A stretch of DNA of 64,000 nt from Colwellia ponticola (GCF_005885605.1 NZ_SZVP01000005.1:62001-126000); one strand, 5' to 3'. Shown: positions 21,076 through 31,094, counted from the stretch's first letter. The notes: generated by a model from the sequence alone, not told the origin. Numbers and translations are program-made.

Positions 21076-21085
21076 CCCCCCCCCC
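21076..21085. repeat. C10 homopolymer in the lexA-cox intergenic region
   Basis: Ten C in a row, with two further runs of six C within 90 bp (near 21105 and 21166), in an otherwise AT-rich region between the lexA terminator and the cox operon. Confidence 0.9.
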
Positions 21086-21507
21086 AAGTTACCACGCTTT
21101 TACACCCCCCATAAAAATAACTAAACCCCTTTCTTAATAACACTCTCACTATATTTAACGCTCCTCCCCCCATTAAATTAAAAAAGTTATTTGGTGATAT
21201 CAAACGAATTAACTTATTGAGTAACTTAGTCCTATTGGTAGTACTTAACTATACAAAATTTGACTTAGATCTATTTTAGGCTTAACTCTATTAACAACAA
21301 CACATAAAAAGCAAACATATAAAAAGAATAAAATATCGTTGATGCGCTAATAATGCACGGTTCTACTTTATCAAATTATGATGAACATCAATTTCATTTA
21401 TTAGTAACCGTTGTCATTAGAAAAATAACAGCAGATATTTAGCTCAATGGCTTATGAAAGGCATTGCTGCGCATCTGCTCTCTATCATTAAAACGAGGAG
21501 ATACCGT

Positions 21508-22650
21508 GTGGGAAAACATAAGCTAATTTTGCTAATGTTGGTAAGTGTCGTTACTAATGTAGCTTGGGCAGATACACAGCTAAATTTAACAAAAGGAGTA
21601 ACCGCGGTTAGCAGAGACGTATATGACTTGCATATGTTAGTACTCTATATTTGTACTGTTATTGGCATATTGGTTTTTGGCATTATGTTTTGGTCAATCA
21701 TCTTTCATCGAAAATCTAAAGGAGCAAAACCCGCTGACTTTCATGAAAGCACTAAAGTAGAAATCTTATGGACAGCTATTCCCATTGTGCTGTTAATTGC
21801 CATGGCTATCCCAGCAACAAAAACGCTTATCGCCATGGAGGATAATGAAAATTCTGATGTCACCATTCAAATCACTGGTTCACAATGGAAGTGGCATTAC
21901 AAATATTTTGATCAAGATATCGAATATTATTCGGTGCTCTCAACACCTCGCGAACAATATCAAAACCAACAACAAACAAGCGTTGTTAAAGATGAAAATT
22001 ATCTACTCGAAGTCGACAAACCCCTTGTTATCCCTACTAATAAAAAAGTCAGGTTTTTAATCACCTCTGATGACGTTATCCACTCTTGGTGGGTACCTGC
22101 TTTTGCTATTAAACAAGATGCTAACCCCGGATTTATTAATGAAGCTTGGACTCGAGTCGATGAGCCAGGCACCTACCGTGGTCAGTGTGCTGAATTATGC
22201 GGCAAAGATCATGGCTTTATGCCCATTGTCGTTGAAGTTAAATCACCAGAAGATTATGACATTTGGTTAACTGAACAGCAGCAGCGTATCGCCCAAGCAG
22301 CCAATGCAGAGCAAGCCTCGTTAAGTAGTTCAATGTCCAAAGAAGAGCTAATGCAATTAGGCGAAACAACCTACACAGCTTACTGCTCTGCTTGTCATCA
22401 AATAACAGGGTTAGGTTTACCACCAGCCTTCCCAGCATTAAAAGGCAGCGCTATTGCTACAGGCACTATCAAAGATCACATCGACATAGTTATTAACGGT
22501 AAAGCAGGTACTGGCATGCAAGCCTATGGTAAACAACTAACATTAAAAGAAATAGCCGCTGTCGTTACCTATGAACGAAATGCTTGGGGCAATAATACCG
22601 GTGATTTAGTGCAAAGCGCTGATGTAAAAGCCGTGAGTGGAGAACAATAA
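21508..22650 (+). CDS. coxB: Cytochrome c oxidase subunit II with fused C-terminal cytochrome c domain
   Basis: 380 residues from the GTG at 21508, which has GAGGAG seven bases upstream and starts a signal peptide ending near VAWA; the ATG at 21454 lacks a ribosome site. After two membrane helices comes the cupredoxin CuA domain: His192, then Cys227, Cys231, His235 and Met238 in CAELCGKDHGFM. The C-terminus adds a c-type cytochrome domain (CSACH, Cys293/Cys296/His297), so the enzyme is of the caa3 type and can carry its own electron donor. First gene of the operon; its stop overlaps the coxA start by one base. Confidence 0.95.
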   Translation: MGKHKLILLMLVSVVTNVAWADTQLNLTKGVTAVSRDVYDLHMLVLYICTVIGILVFGIMFWSIIFHRKSKGAKPADFHESTKVEILWTAIPIVLLIAMAIPATKTLIAMEDNENSDVTIQITGSQWKWHYKYFDQDIEYYSVLSTPREQYQNQQQTSVVKDENYLLEVDKPLVIPTNKKVRFLITSDDVIHSWWVPAFAIKQDANPGFINEAWTRVDEPGTYRGQCAELCGKDHGFMPIVVEVKSPEDYDIWLTEQQQRIAQAANAEQASLSSSMSKEELMQLGETTYTAYCSACHQITGLGLPPAFPALKGSAIATGTIKDHIDIVINGKAGTGMQAYGKQLTLKEIAAVVTYERNAWGNNTGDLVQSADVKAVSGEQ

Positions 22651-24299
22651 TGACAACAGATACCCTAAACAATACCAGTACTGCTGATATAGAGGTTGCG
22701 GTAAACCAAGGCGACAACAGCGGGAACCATGATCACAAAATGACCGGCATAAAACGCTGGCTATATACCACTAACCATAAAGATATTGGTACCTTATATT
22801 TATGGTTTGCTTTTATTATGCTGCTAACGGGTGGCGCTTTAGCTATGGTGATCCGCGCTGAGTTATTTCAACCTGGTCTACAACTAGTAGAGCCTGATTT
22901 TTTTAACCAATTAACGACAGTACACGGTTTAGTCATGGTCTTTGGCGCTATTATGCCAGCCTTTACCGGCTTTGCTAATTGGATGCTACCAATGATGCTA
23001 GGGGCGCCAGACATGGCGCTACCACGGATGAATAACTGGAGCTTTTGGATCCTACCCTTTGCCTTTGCTATTTTGCTCGGTTCTTTTTTTATGGAAAGTG
23101 GTGCACCTAACTTCGGTTGGACTTTCTACGCGCCCTTATCAACAACTTACTCAAATGGTAGTACTGCTTTCTTTGGTTTTGCCGTTCATATTATGGGGAT
23201 CTCTTCAATTATGGGCGCCATTAATATTGTTGTTACCATCATGAATATGCGTGCGCCTGGCATGACTTATATGAAGATGCCATTGTTCGTCTGGACTTTT
23301 TTTATTACCGCATATTTATTAATTGTCGTTATGCCTGTTCTCGCGGGCGTAGTAACCATGATACTAACCGACACGTATTTTGGTACTAGCTTCTTTGATG
23401 CCGCTGGTGGTGGCGATCCTGTTATGTTCCAACATATTTTTTGGTTCTTTGGCCATCCTGAAGTATATATTATGATTTTGCCTGCATTTGGCATTATCTC
23501 TACTACTATTCCGGCATTTTCTCGCAAGAAACTTTTTGGCTATAGTTCCATGGTTTACGCAACGTCATCCATAGCCTTACTGTCGTTTCTTGTTTGGGCA
23601 CATCATATGTTCACCACCGGCATGCCGCTATTTGGTGAATTATTTTTTATGTACTGCACTATGCTAATTGCCGTGCCTACTGGCGTTAAAATTTTTAACT
23701 GGGTAGCAACCATGTGGCGCGGTTCGCTTAGCTTTGAAACACCTATGCTATTTTCCATTGCCTTTGTAATTTTATTTACCATTGGCGGTTTTTCAGGATT
23801 AATGCTGGCAATGACACCCGTTGATTTTCAATATCACGACACCTACTTTGTTGTCGCTCACTTTCATTATGTCTTGGTTACTGGCTCGTTATTCTCTCTT
23901 TACGCTGGCGCTTATTTCTGGCTACCTAAATGGACTGGCCATATGTACAACGACACGCTAAGTAAGTGGCACTTTTGGTGTTCTTTAATCTCAGTAAACT
24001 TATTGTTTTTCCCAATGCACTTTTTAGGATTAGCAGGCATGCCGCGCAGAATACCTGATTATGCATTACAGTTTGCTGATTTTAATAAGTGGGTAAGTAT
24101 TGGTGGCTTTGCTTTTGGTTTGTCACAACTTATCTTTCTGGCGGTAGTTATAAAATGTATTCGCGGTGGTGAAAAAGCACTAGCAAAACCTTGGGATGGG
24201 GCCGTAGGGTTAGAATGGACAGTAGCAAGTCCTGCTCCCTACCATACTTTTAGTGCACCACCATCACAACAAGATATTGATAAACAACACGAGAATTAA
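22650..24299 (+). CDS. coxA: Cytochrome c oxidase subunit I
   Basis: 549 residues, twelve membrane helices. It carries the low-spin heme a and the heme a3-CuB site. Motifs: TTNHKDIGTLYLWF at the start, the first heme His in LTTVHGLVMVFG, FGHPEVYIMILPAFG (CuB His and cross-linked Tyr), VWAHHMFTTGMP (two CuB His), and VVAHFHYVLVTGS (the two axial His of hemes a3 and a). These place it in the A-type heme-copper oxidases that pump protons through D and K channels. The first 25 residues are an uncharacterised hydrophilic extension. Confidence 0.98.
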   Translation: MTTDTLNNTSTADIEVAVNQGDNSGNHDHKMTGIKRWLYTTNHKDIGTLYLWFAFIMLLTGGALAMVIRAELFQPGLQLVEPDFFNQLTTVHGLVMVFGAIMPAFTGFANWMLPMMLGAPDMALPRMNNWSFWILPFAFAILLGSFFMESGAPNFGWTFYAPLSTTYSNGSTAFFGFAVHIMGISSIMGAINIVVTIMNMRAPGMTYMKMPLFVWTFFITAYLLIVVMPVLAGVVTMILTDTYFGTSFFDAAGGGDPVMFQHIFWFFGHPEVYIMILPAFGIISTTIPAFSRKKLFGYSSMVYATSSIALLSFLVWAHHMFTTGMPLFGELFFMYCTMLIAVPTGVKIFNWVATMWRGSLSFETPMLFSIAFVILFTIGGFSGLMLAMTPVDFQYHDTYFVVAHFHYVLVTGSLFSLYAGAYFWLPKWTGHMYNDTLSKWHFWCSLISVNLLFFPMHFLGLAGMPRRIPDYALQFADFNKWVSIGGFAFGLSQLIFLAVVIKCIRGGEKALAKPWDGAVGLEWTVASPAPYHTFSAPPSQQDIDKQHEN

Positions 24300-24304
24300 T
24301 TTAT

Positions 24305-24874
24305 ATGTCTAGTGATACTAACAGCGCTAAGAGCAATAAAAATAATACTCTGGCAAATAACAACACCACAGTAAAAAAATTACTGCTTGTGGTGCTAGCA
24401 ATGTTTGGCTTTGGTTTTTTACTCGTGCCTTTATACGATGTATTTTGTGATATTACCGGTTTAAATGGCAAAACGAGTAATACCGCCGCAAGTTATAACA
24501 CCACAGGTATCGATAGCTCACGCACCGTAAAAGTACAATTTATTACCCGTAATGCAAAAGGAATACCGTGGCAATTTGAACCGGTAATTAATGAGATAAA
24601 TGTCCATCCAGGTGAGATGAAAGTCGTCTCTTTTTATGCAAAAAACAATGCCTCTTATGACATTACCGGACAAGCAGTACCTTCAGTATCGCCAGGTTTA
24701 GCGGCTAATTACTTTCATAAAATTGAATGCTTTTGCTTTACCCAGCAACCGCTAACAGCAGGAAGTGATGTCGAAATGGGTTTACAATTTTATGTAGATA
24801 TAGAGCTACCCTCTGATATCAATACCTTAACGTTATCCTACACTTTATATGACATAAGCGAAAAATCGTCATAG
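24305..24874 (+). CDS. cox11: Cytochrome c oxidase assembly protein CtaG/Cox11
   Basis: 189 residues: short cytoplasmic tail, one membrane helix (about 24-44), then a periplasmic Ig-like copper-binding domain. The copper ligands are in IECFCFTQQPL, and VPLYDVFCDITGLNGKT after the helix is the family signature. It delivers copper to the CuB site of subunit I. It starts 5 bp after coxA, as is usual for Cox11 genes lying between subunits I and III. The long Asn-rich cytoplasmic tail is a local feature. Confidence 0.96.
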   Translation: MSSDTNSAKSNKNNTLANNNTTVKKLLLVVLAMFGFGFLLVPLYDVFCDITGLNGKTSNTAASYNTTGIDSSRTVKVQFITRNAKGIPWQFEPVINEINVHPGEMKVVSFYAKNNASYDITGQAVPSVSPGLAANYFHKIECFCFTQQPLTAGSDVEMGLQFYVDIELPSDINTLTLSYTLYDISEKSS

Positions 24875-24900
24875 GATTCCACTAAAAAAAGGGCTAAACA

Positions 24901-25785
24901 ATGACTAATAAAGAATACGAAAATTATTACGTACCCAGTCAAAGCCATTGGCCAATTGTTGGTGCGGTGGCGCTATTTTTTATTGCTATTGGTGCGGCTA
25001 ACTATGTAACCGATTTAGCCAAGGAACAAAGTGGATATGGCGGTTATTTACTACTAGCTGGTATTGCGCTGGTTATTTACATGCTAATCGGTTGGTTTAG
25101 TGATGTTATTAGAGAGTCTTTAGCAGGTAAGTACTCAGCACAAATGGGAGAATCATTTCGCCAAGGGATGAGCTGGTTTATCTTTTCTGAAGTCATGTTT
25201 TTTGCCGCTTTTTTTGGTGCTTTACTGTATTTACGGGTGTTTTCGGTGCCTTGGCTGGGTGGGGCAGGTAACAACGCCGCTACCGGCGCGGTACTTTGGC
25301 CTGACTTTGTTGCCCATTGGCCTTTACTCACTACACCTGGAGGCACAACAACCTCAGCCATGGGATGGTTTGGCTTACCACTACTGAATACGATTTTATT
25401 ATTAACCTCTTCTATTACCGCTCACTTTGCTCATAGTGCACTAATAAAAAATAACCGCAGTGCACTTAAAACCTGGCTTGGTTTAACTATAGTGCTTGGT
25501 TTAGCTTTTATCTTTTTTCAAGTACTGGAGTATGCACACGGCTATTCTGAAGAAATGCGTCTATTTCTCGATAGTGGCGTTTACGGAAATACTTTTTATT
25601 TATTAACGGGCTTTCACGGCATGCACGTTACTTTAGGCTGCATTATGTTGATAGTAATGTGGTTTAGAATATTACAAGGTCATTTCACCCCTGAAAAACA
25701 TTTTGCTTTCCAAGCGGCAAGTTGGTACTGGCATTTTGTTGATGTGGTATGGGTAATACTGTTTGTTTTTGTCTATATTTTATAA
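24901..25785 (+). CDS. cox3: Cytochrome c oxidase subunit III
   Basis: 294 residues with seven membrane helices. Characteristic parts: YYVPSQSHWPIVGAVALF, RQGMSWFIFSEVMFFAAFFG, the conserved ITAHFAHSAL, FLLTGFHGMHVTLG-like segment (LLTGFHGMHVTLGCIML) and the C-terminal AASWYWHFVDVVWVILF. The subunit holds lipids and stabilises the proton-uptake side of subunit I. It sits after cox11 and directly before surf1. Confidence 0.97.
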   Translation: MTNKEYENYYVPSQSHWPIVGAVALFFIAIGAANYVTDLAKEQSGYGGYLLLAGIALVIYMLIGWFSDVIRESLAGKYSAQMGESFRQGMSWFIFSEVMFFAAFFGALLYLRVFSVPWLGGAGNNAATGAVLWPDFVAHWPLLTTPGGTTTSAMGWFGLPLLNTILLLTSSITAHFAHSALIKNNRSALKTWLGLTIVLGLAFIFFQVLEYAHGYSEEMRLFLDSGVYGNTFYLLTGFHGMHVTLGCIMLIVMWFRILQGHFTPEKHFAFQAASWYWHFVDVVWVILFVFVYIL

Positions 25786-25796
25786 GGTGTTATTTT

Positions 25797-26651
25797 TTGA
25801 AATATATTCAACAGCCGAACACAAAAAAACCAACATCATTGCTCAACAATGCCCTTTGGGTAGGGCTAACGCTTATCGTTTTTATTTGTTTAGTGAAGCT
25901 GTCTATCTGGCAGTATAACCGTGGAGTAGAAAAGCAGCAGCGAGCTATTCGTATGGTACAGCTTAATGCTGAGTCGCCATTCACGTTAAGTAAAATTGTC
26001 GAGCTTGCTAAACCATATCAACTATCTAAATCATCTAAAGAGGTACTGCTTAACGCGCAAGAAAGTATTAATGATTTTCCTGTGATTATTAAAGGGATCT
26101 TTAATCGCGACTACCTCTTTTTACTCGATAACCAAGTTGAAAAAGGTGCTTTAGGCTATCGAGTATTACAAGTGGTAGAAACTGCCAATTATGCGGTATT
26201 AGTTAATTTAGGTTGGGTGCAAGGTTCAAAAGATCGCAGTGTGCTCCCTGACATTACCCCTTTATATGGTCAAACTAGTTTTCAAGGGAATGTGCGTATT
26301 ATTGAACAAGGCATTATGTTACAAGCACAAAACTTTACTCAGCCAAGCTGGCCTTTACGTGTACAACAAATTGAAGTAGATAAATTTTCTACCCTGATCT
26401 CAACCTCAATAAATAAGCCGCTATTGCCTTTTGTTATCTATGTAAATGCAAAGGAAGATATCGGTTATGTAAAAAATTGGCAGCCAATGGTGATGCCTGC
26501 TGAAAAACACTTAGGCTATGCTTTTCAATGGGCTGCTTTAGCTATCGCTTGGCTAATATTGATGATTGTTTTTCGGATAAAAACACAGAAAAAGATTACC
26601 AATAACACTGACCATAATAAAAAGAAAAATAAGGCTTTCACCTATGACTAA
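25797..26651 (+). CDS. SURF1 family cytochrome oxidase biogenesis protein
   Basis: 284 residues from a TTG at 25797 that follows AAGGTG; the frame opens further up at 25749 but inside cox3. Two membrane helices flank a periplasmic domain: N-terminal LWVGLTLIVFICLVKLSIWQ followed by QYNRGVEKQ, and C-terminal HLGYAFQWAALAIAWLI, the SURF1 signature. SURF1 helps insert heme a into subunit I. Its end overlaps the next gene by 8 bases, implying coupled translation. Confidence 0.93.
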   Translation: MKYIQQPNTKKPTSLLNNALWVGLTLIVFICLVKLSIWQYNRGVEKQQRAIRMVQLNAESPFTLSKIVELAKPYQLSKSSKEVLLNAQESINDFPVIIKGIFNRDYLFLLDNQVEKGALGYRVLQVVETANYAVLVNLGWVQGSKDRSVLPDITPLYGQTSFQGNVRIIEQGIMLQAQNFTQPSWPLRVQQIEVDKFSTLISTSINKPLLPFVIYVNAKEDIGYVKNWQPMVMPAEKHLGYAFQWAALAIAWLILMIVFRIKTQKKITNNTDHNKKKNKAFTYD

Positions 26652-27228
26652 ATTAATGACTTCCTTTAATACGAACAACGCAAATCATAGCAGTCGTGGT
26701 AGTTTATTGTTGTTAATTACGGTGTTTGTACTGCCGCTACTCTTAGCTAAACTCGCTTTAGATAATCAGTGGTTAAAACTTGGCGTCACGAATCAAGGTA
26801 AATTATTATCACAAAAACTCACCGTGGAGGAGTTAGGTATTAATCAGTCAGCTTTTACTCAACAATGGCTTATTATTTATAAACTCCCTGACGTATGCCC
26901 TGAGTTGTGTTTACATAACATTGAAACCGTACATAACAGTTATGTCGCGCTCGGAAAAGATATGCCAAGGGTTTCGGCCTTATTACTTAATAATAATATT
27001 TTTTCTACTCAACAATATAAACAACTGGCTAAAAGTCAGTGGCAGATAGTACCGGTAACGCCGCAAATGAATAAACTACTACAAGCGCCACAAGTACTTA
27101 TTGCGGACCCTTTAGGTAATATTATTTTAAGATATCAACTACCAGAAGAAATAGTGCAACAAGTCGATTTTAGTAAGGCAATCATCGCGGATATGAAAAA
27201 GTTATTAAAATATTCTAAGGTGGGTTAA
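26644..27228 (+). CDS. Membrane-anchored Sco-like (degenerate) oxidase assembly protein
   Basis: 194 residues: hydrophilic N-terminus, one membrane helix (about 20-38), then a periplasmic domain. WLIIYKLPDVCPELCLHNIE (Cys85, Cys89) lines up with the CxxxC region of the Sco protein encoded 2 kb downstream (FFGYTSCPDVCPTTLQNL), and VLIADPLGNIILRY lines up with its LVLINPAGKVAAIFR strand. The histidine that completes the Sco copper site just before that strand is not seen, so it may be a thiol reductant or chaperone rather than a copper carrier. Genes of this kind often stand between surf1 and cox15 in marine gammaproteobacteria; function is unproven. Confidence 0.75.
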   Translation: MTKLMTSFNTNNANHSSRGSLLLLITVFVLPLLLAKLALDNQWLKLGVTNQGKLLSQKLTVEELGINQSAFTQQWLIIYKLPDVCPELCLHNIETVHNSYVALGKDMPRVSALLLNNNIFSTQQYKQLAKSQWQIVPVTPQMNKLLQAPQVLIADPLGNIILRYQLPEEIVQQVDFSKAIIADMKKLLKYSKVG

Positions 27229-27232
27229 CTTG

Positions 27233-28288
27233 ATGGCAAAGCACAGTAAAGAAGTACAGACACTACAACATTTAGTACTGTTCAGCCTGTTATTGGCTAT
27301 TGTGGTTATTGGCTTGGGCGCTTATACCCGCTTAACTCATGCTGGCTTAGGTTGCCCTGACTGGCCAACCTGCTACGGCTTGATTGATGTTCCTCAAACC
27401 AGTGAGCAAATTGCCACCGCCAAACAAGCCTTTCCACAAAGCCCTGTTGAACCAAGTAAGGCATGGAATGAAATGATTCATCGCTATTTCGCTGGCAGCC
27501 TTGGTTTACTTATTGCTGCTATCGTATTATTTTCAATTAAATTACGTTTTTCAAAAAATACTAAAATTAACTACCCCATCTTGCTGCCACTTTTTATTTT
27601 ATTGGTGGTTGTTTTTCAAGCTGCACTTGGCATGTGGACAGTCACTCTTAAATTAATGCCGATAGTGGTTATGGCGCACTTACTGGGTGGTTTTACCACA
27701 CTTTGCTTACTATTCTTATTATATTTGCGCATTAAAGCGAAAGGAGTTCACGCTAAAGGAGCAAACTTAGTGGATTCTCAGTTAAAAAAATACCGTCGTT
27801 ATGCGTTATTAGGCATTAGCATTTTAACGGTACAAATTGCTCTGGGCGGTTGGACGTCTTCAAATTATGCGGCAATGAGTTGTGTAGAGTTACCTATTTG
27901 TCAGGGGGATTGGTTAGCTAATTTAACGTTTGAGCAGTCATTTGACTTAATTCCTCCCAGTAAAGAAAGCTATGAATTTGGTCATCTAGCACATAATGAA
28001 CGCGTAACTATTCATGTCAGTCATCGTTTAGGCGCTATTATTACGAGTACATTTCTCGCGTGGTTGGCCATTATGGTCTTTATCAAAGCAAGGAACTATT
28101 CGATAAAAACTGCCGCCATGACGTTATTAGTGTTATTAATTATTCAAATTAGTTTGGGGGTGAGTAATGTTTGGTTTTCGTTACCGCTAAAAGTAGCCGT
28201 TGCCCACAATATTGTCGCTGCTTGTTTAATGCTAAGTCTAATAGCGTTAACGTATAAATTAAAAAATAATTCTAAGGAGGCATTATGA
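27233..28288 (+). CDS. cox15: Heme A synthase CtaA/Cox15
   Basis: 351 residues, eight membrane helices; oxidises the C8 methyl of heme O to a formyl group to give heme A. Seen: [20 protein letters not shown]-type start, [15 protein letters not shown] (heme His), MAHLLGG, the cysteine pair region ([12 protein letters not shown]), and [11 protein letters not shown] and [10 protein letters not shown] carrying further heme histidines. ATG at 27233 preceded by AAGGTGGG; a TTG codon just before it is less likely. Overlaps ctaB by four bases. Confidence 0.96.
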   Translation: MAKHSKEVQTLQHLVLFSLLLAIVVIGLGAYTRLTHAGLGCPDWPTCYGLIDVPQTSEQIATAKQAFPQSPVEPSKAWNEMIHRYFAGSLGLLIAAIVLFSIKLRFSKNTKINYPILLPLFILLVVVFQAALGMWTVTLKLMPIVVMAHLLGGFTTLCLLFLLYLRIKAKGVHAKGANLVDSQLKKYRRYALLGISILTVQIALGGWTSSNYAAMSCVELPICQGDWLANLTFEQSFDLIPPSKESYEFGHLAHNERVTIHVSHRLGAIITSTFLAWLAIMVFIKARNYSIKTAAMTLLVLLIIQISLGVSNVWFSLPLKVAVAHNIVAACLMLSLIALTYKLKNNSKEAL

Positions 28289-29238
28289 GTAAAGTTATTC
28301 ATAAAACGATAACAGTAATATCACCTGCAATGAATACTGAACACCAGCCCTTTGCTATCAAGCCTGTTTTCACCAATTGGCGTGCTTATTACGATATCAC
28401 CAAGCCTAAAGTTGTCGCTCTATTGGTGCTAACCGCATTAGTAGGTATGAGTCTGTCTGTACCCGGGGGATTACCATGGCAATTACTCATACCTGCCATG
28501 CTTGGTATTGGTTTATTGTCTTCTGCCGCCGCCGCGATTAATCATATTGTTGACGAGAAAATTGACACTGTGATGGGCAGAACTCATAACAGACCTTTAC
28601 CTGAAGGAAGGCTTAGTGTTACTAATGCCATTATTTTTGCCACAACGATGGCTTGTTTGGGTTTTGTTATTTTATATAGCTTAGTTAACCCACTTACTGC
28701 ATTTTTGACCTTAGCGGGCTTGGTAGGTTATAGCTTTGTTTATACTATGTATTTAAAGCGTGCCACACCGCAAAATATTACTATTGGTGGCTTAGCGGGT
28801 GCCATACCACCGTTATTAGGTTGGACCGCAATGACCAATGAAATTACACCTAACGCCTTGTTGTTAGTGCTTATTATTTTTACTTGGACACCACCTCATT
28901 TTTGGGCGCTAGCGATACATCGTAAAGATGATTACGCTAAAGTAAATATTCCTATGCTACCGGTAACCCATGGCGTAAGCTTCACTAAAACGCAGATACT
29001 GCTATATACAGTCTTACTGTTTTTGGTTTGTTTACTGCCTTATTTAGTGGGGATGAGCAATTGGTTATACTTAATTGGTGCTTGTAGTTTAAATGTGATT
29101 TTTTTTGCTTATGCTTTTCAGCTTAAATTTCATGCAAAAACAGATACCGCGATGGCAACATTTAAGTTTTCAATTGTGCACCTTATGTTACTTTTTATTA
29201 TTTTATTACTCGACCACTACTGGCTACCAATAGGTTAA
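28285..29238 (+). CDS. ctaB: Protoheme IX farnesyltransferase (heme O synthase)
   Basis: 317-residue UbiA-type prenyltransferase in the inner membrane; adds farnesyl to protoheme to make heme O, the substrate of the preceding Cox15. The two Asp-rich motifs are seen: [20 protein letters not shown] and [18 protein letters not shown] lies just after a perfect AAGGAGG and overlaps the cox15 stop (ATGA). The N-terminal 30 residues are variable. Also known as cyoE; ctaB is used because of the aa3-type operon context. Confidence 0.97.
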   Translation: MSKVIHKTITVISPAMNTEHQPFAIKPVFTNWRAYYDITKPKVVALLVLTALVGMSLSVPGGLPWQLLIPAMLGIGLLSSAAAAINHIVDEKIDTVMGRTHNRPLPEGRLSVTNAIIFATTMACLGFVILYSLVNPLTAFLTLAGLVGYSFVYTMYLKRATPQNITIGGLAGAIPPLLGWTAMTNEITPNALLLVLIIFTWTPPHFWALAIHRKDDYAKVNIPMLPVTHGVSFTKTQILLYTVLLFLVCLLPYLVGMSNWLYLIGACSLNVIFFAYAFQLKFHAKTDTAMATFKFSIVHLMLLFIILLLDHYWLPIG

Positions 29239-29315
29239 TAATTATAAATTTATTAGTGTCGCTCACCCATTAAAGCCAAATGGCTGCTAAATAACAATGT
29301 TAAAGAAGGACTTCA

Positions 29316-29975
29316 ATGAATAAAAAAATCTATGGCATTATTGCCTTAATTTCAATCACCGCAGGTGCGGTTGGTTTTCATCTTATAACCCAAACCAAAC
29401 AACTTTCTACGCCTGAATATGCCTTACATTATAAGCAAGCACGACCACTGCCCGCTTTTACCTTAACGGATGAGCTAGGGCAGCCTTTTAATAATAACCA
29501 GTTGCTCGACAAATGGTCACTTGTTTTTTTTGGTTATACTTCATGCCCCGATGTTTGCCCAACAACGCTACAAAACCTTAATTTTATTTATCAAGATCTC
29601 ACCACTATTGCCAAGAATAGCCAAGTGCTATTAATATCAGTTGACCCGAAAAGAGACAGTAGTGAAAAACTAAAAAAATACATTAACTACTTTAATCCTA
29701 ACTTTAAAGCACTGCGCGCAGAGCACGATGTGCTTTTTCCTTTTGCTAGAAATTTAGGGTTGATGTACGCCATTACAAATGCAGAATCGAGTAAAAATGT
29801 AGTTACAGGAGAGGAAAAATACTGGGTTGATCACAGTGCTTCATTAGTATTAATCAATCCTGCTGGCAAAGTTGCTGCCATTTTTAGGCCTGAGCAAGCG
29901 ATAGGCGAAGTACCAACAATTAATAGTGATAATTTATTAAGCGACTATAAAAAAATAGTCGCGCTCTACCAATAA
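29316..29975 (+). CDS. Sco1/SenC family copper chaperone
   Basis: 219 residues: N-terminal membrane anchor (about 5-24) and a periplasmic thioredoxin fold. Copper site: Cys77 and Cys81 in FFGYTSCPDVCPTTLQ, and the histidine of WVDHSASLVLINP near residue 171. It loads the CuA site of subunit II or keeps its cysteines reduced. It follows ctaB by 77 bp with its own AAGAAGGA ribosome site and closes the oxidase locus. Confidence 0.95.
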   Translation: MNKKIYGIIALISITAGAVGFHLITQTKQLSTPEYALHYKQARPLPAFTLTDELGQPFNNNQLLDKWSLVFFGYTSCPDVCPTTLQNLNFIYQDLTTIAKNSQVLLISVDPKRDSSEKLKKYINYFNPNFKALRAEHDVLFPFARNLGLMYAITNAESSKNVVTGEEKYWVDHSASLVLINPAGKVAAIFRPEQAIGEVPTINSDNLLSDYKKIVALYQ

Positions 29976-30020
29976 TTGGTATAAGTACTATAAGTACACC
30001 AAAAGGCAACTATTTAGCTT

Positions 30021-31094
30021 TTATAAGTGATACCAACTACCATCTTCTTTTAAGATAAACCAAGGTTTAGAATACCAGTAGTAACGTCCTGGCTTACTAA
30101 TACTTGCCGCAGTGCAATTAGCACGCACTCGACCAACAGGAAGGTCATCACTAAACGTGATGCTAAAGCTTTTATCATCATGCCAAGTGATTTTTTGTTT
30201 GCCTAAACTAGAGATATAACAACTTAACGCTGATTTATAAAAGTCACTAGTATCAACATCAAATATAATGCTTTTGGCTTCTTTATATTTAAATACTGTT
30301 TCCGCATTGTCACCAGTAAAACTAATATGAAATGCTAACGAGTTTAACTTATCACGTAAGCTAGACAGTTTGTCATAAGGCTTAGAAGCTGGAAACCTAG
30401 GTACACTGGTTAAATCAGTTGATAAATCAATTGCACCTGATTGCTGAGAAAAAGCAACAAAGTTATTCGCTTTAGCCCATGCTTGTACGGCTAAATCATA
30501 TTCGCCATAAGGGTAAGCATAATATCGCCAGCTTTGCCCTGTCTTCTCTTTAATAATGGCTTCAGCTTTTAATAATAATTCTGTTTGTTTACTTAACCAT
30601 TGTGCTTGCGTTAGTCCTTCACTAATACGTACCATTGAATCATGTTCGTAACCATGGTTAGCAATAATAACGCCTTCATCTGCCATTGATTTTAGTTGTG
30701 CCCATGACAAATATTGTGATTTCTCTTTACTATCGTTACGATTAATAATACCGGGATTGACATAAATGGTATACGGAAAAGAAAATTTATCTAAAATGGG
30801 CTTAGCGTTTGTTAACACATTGATGTAAGCATCATCAAAAGTAATAGCGACACTTTTATCCGGTAATGGTTGTTGCTTTTTAATACCGTCAATGAGTTCA
30901 GATAAAGGTACTACTGTAAAGTTATTATCTTTGAGATATTGTAAATGTACTTCAAATTGTTTTGGCGAAATACTCGTACTTGCTGGCGTACTTTCGCTAA
31001 CGTGGTGGTATTGTAAAATAACGGCTGCATGACTACTAAGCGTAACGCTCAATAATAATGAAACTGAAAGTAGTCTCCGCCACATATGTTTCAT
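30021..31094 (-). CDS. Secreted polysaccharide deacetylase family protein
   Basis: 357 residues with a signal peptide (cleavage near SHA/AVIL). NodB-homology domain: ILQYHHVSE at the start, VAITFDDAYINV (catalytic/metal Asp-Asp), IANHGYEHDSM (metal His), and YYAYPYGEYD (motif 3). The C-terminal about 100 residues are a beta-rich region that I do not recognise. Domain type resembles PgaB/IcaB-like N-deacetylases acting on poly-N-acetylglucosamine or on peptidoglycan, but no pga genes adjoin. ATG preceded by AAGGAT. Confidence 0.86.
   Translation of the reverse strand: MKHMWRRLLSVSLLLSVTLSSHAAVILQYHHVSESTPASTSISPKQFEVHLQYLKDNNFTVVPLSELIDGIKKQQPLPDKSVAITFDDAYINVLTNAKPILDKFSFPYTIYVNPGIINRNDSKEKSQYLSWAQLKSMADEGVIIANHGYEHDSMVRISEGLTQAQWLSKQTELLLKAEAIIKEKTGQSWRYYAYPYGEYDLAVQAWAKANNFVAFSQQSGAIDLSTDLTSVPRFPASKPYDKLSSLRDKLNSLAFHISFTGDNAETVFKYKEAKSIIFDVDTSDFYKSALSCYISSLGKQKITWHDDKSFSITFSDDLPVGRVRANCTAASISKPGRYYWYSKPWFILKEDGSWYHL

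Larger units (their letters stand above)
20987..21507. other. Intergenic region between lexA and the cytochrome oxidase operon
   Basis: 521 bases. It holds the lexA terminator (21013-21048), three C tracts (10 at 21076-21085, then two of six near 21105 and 21166), and the leader of the cox operon. An in-frame ATG at 21454 is a possible but less likely start for coxB. I see no convincing promoter. Confidence 0.5.

Noticed and set aside
21454-21507. Longer coxB N-terminus from the ATG at 21454
   Set aside because: No ribosome site upstream, while the GTG at 21508 has GAGGAG and begins a normal signal peptide.
29941-29962. Hairpin GCGACTAT-aaaaaa-ATAGTCGC as terminator of the Sco gene
   Set aside because: It lies inside the last codons of the coding region and no T run follows.
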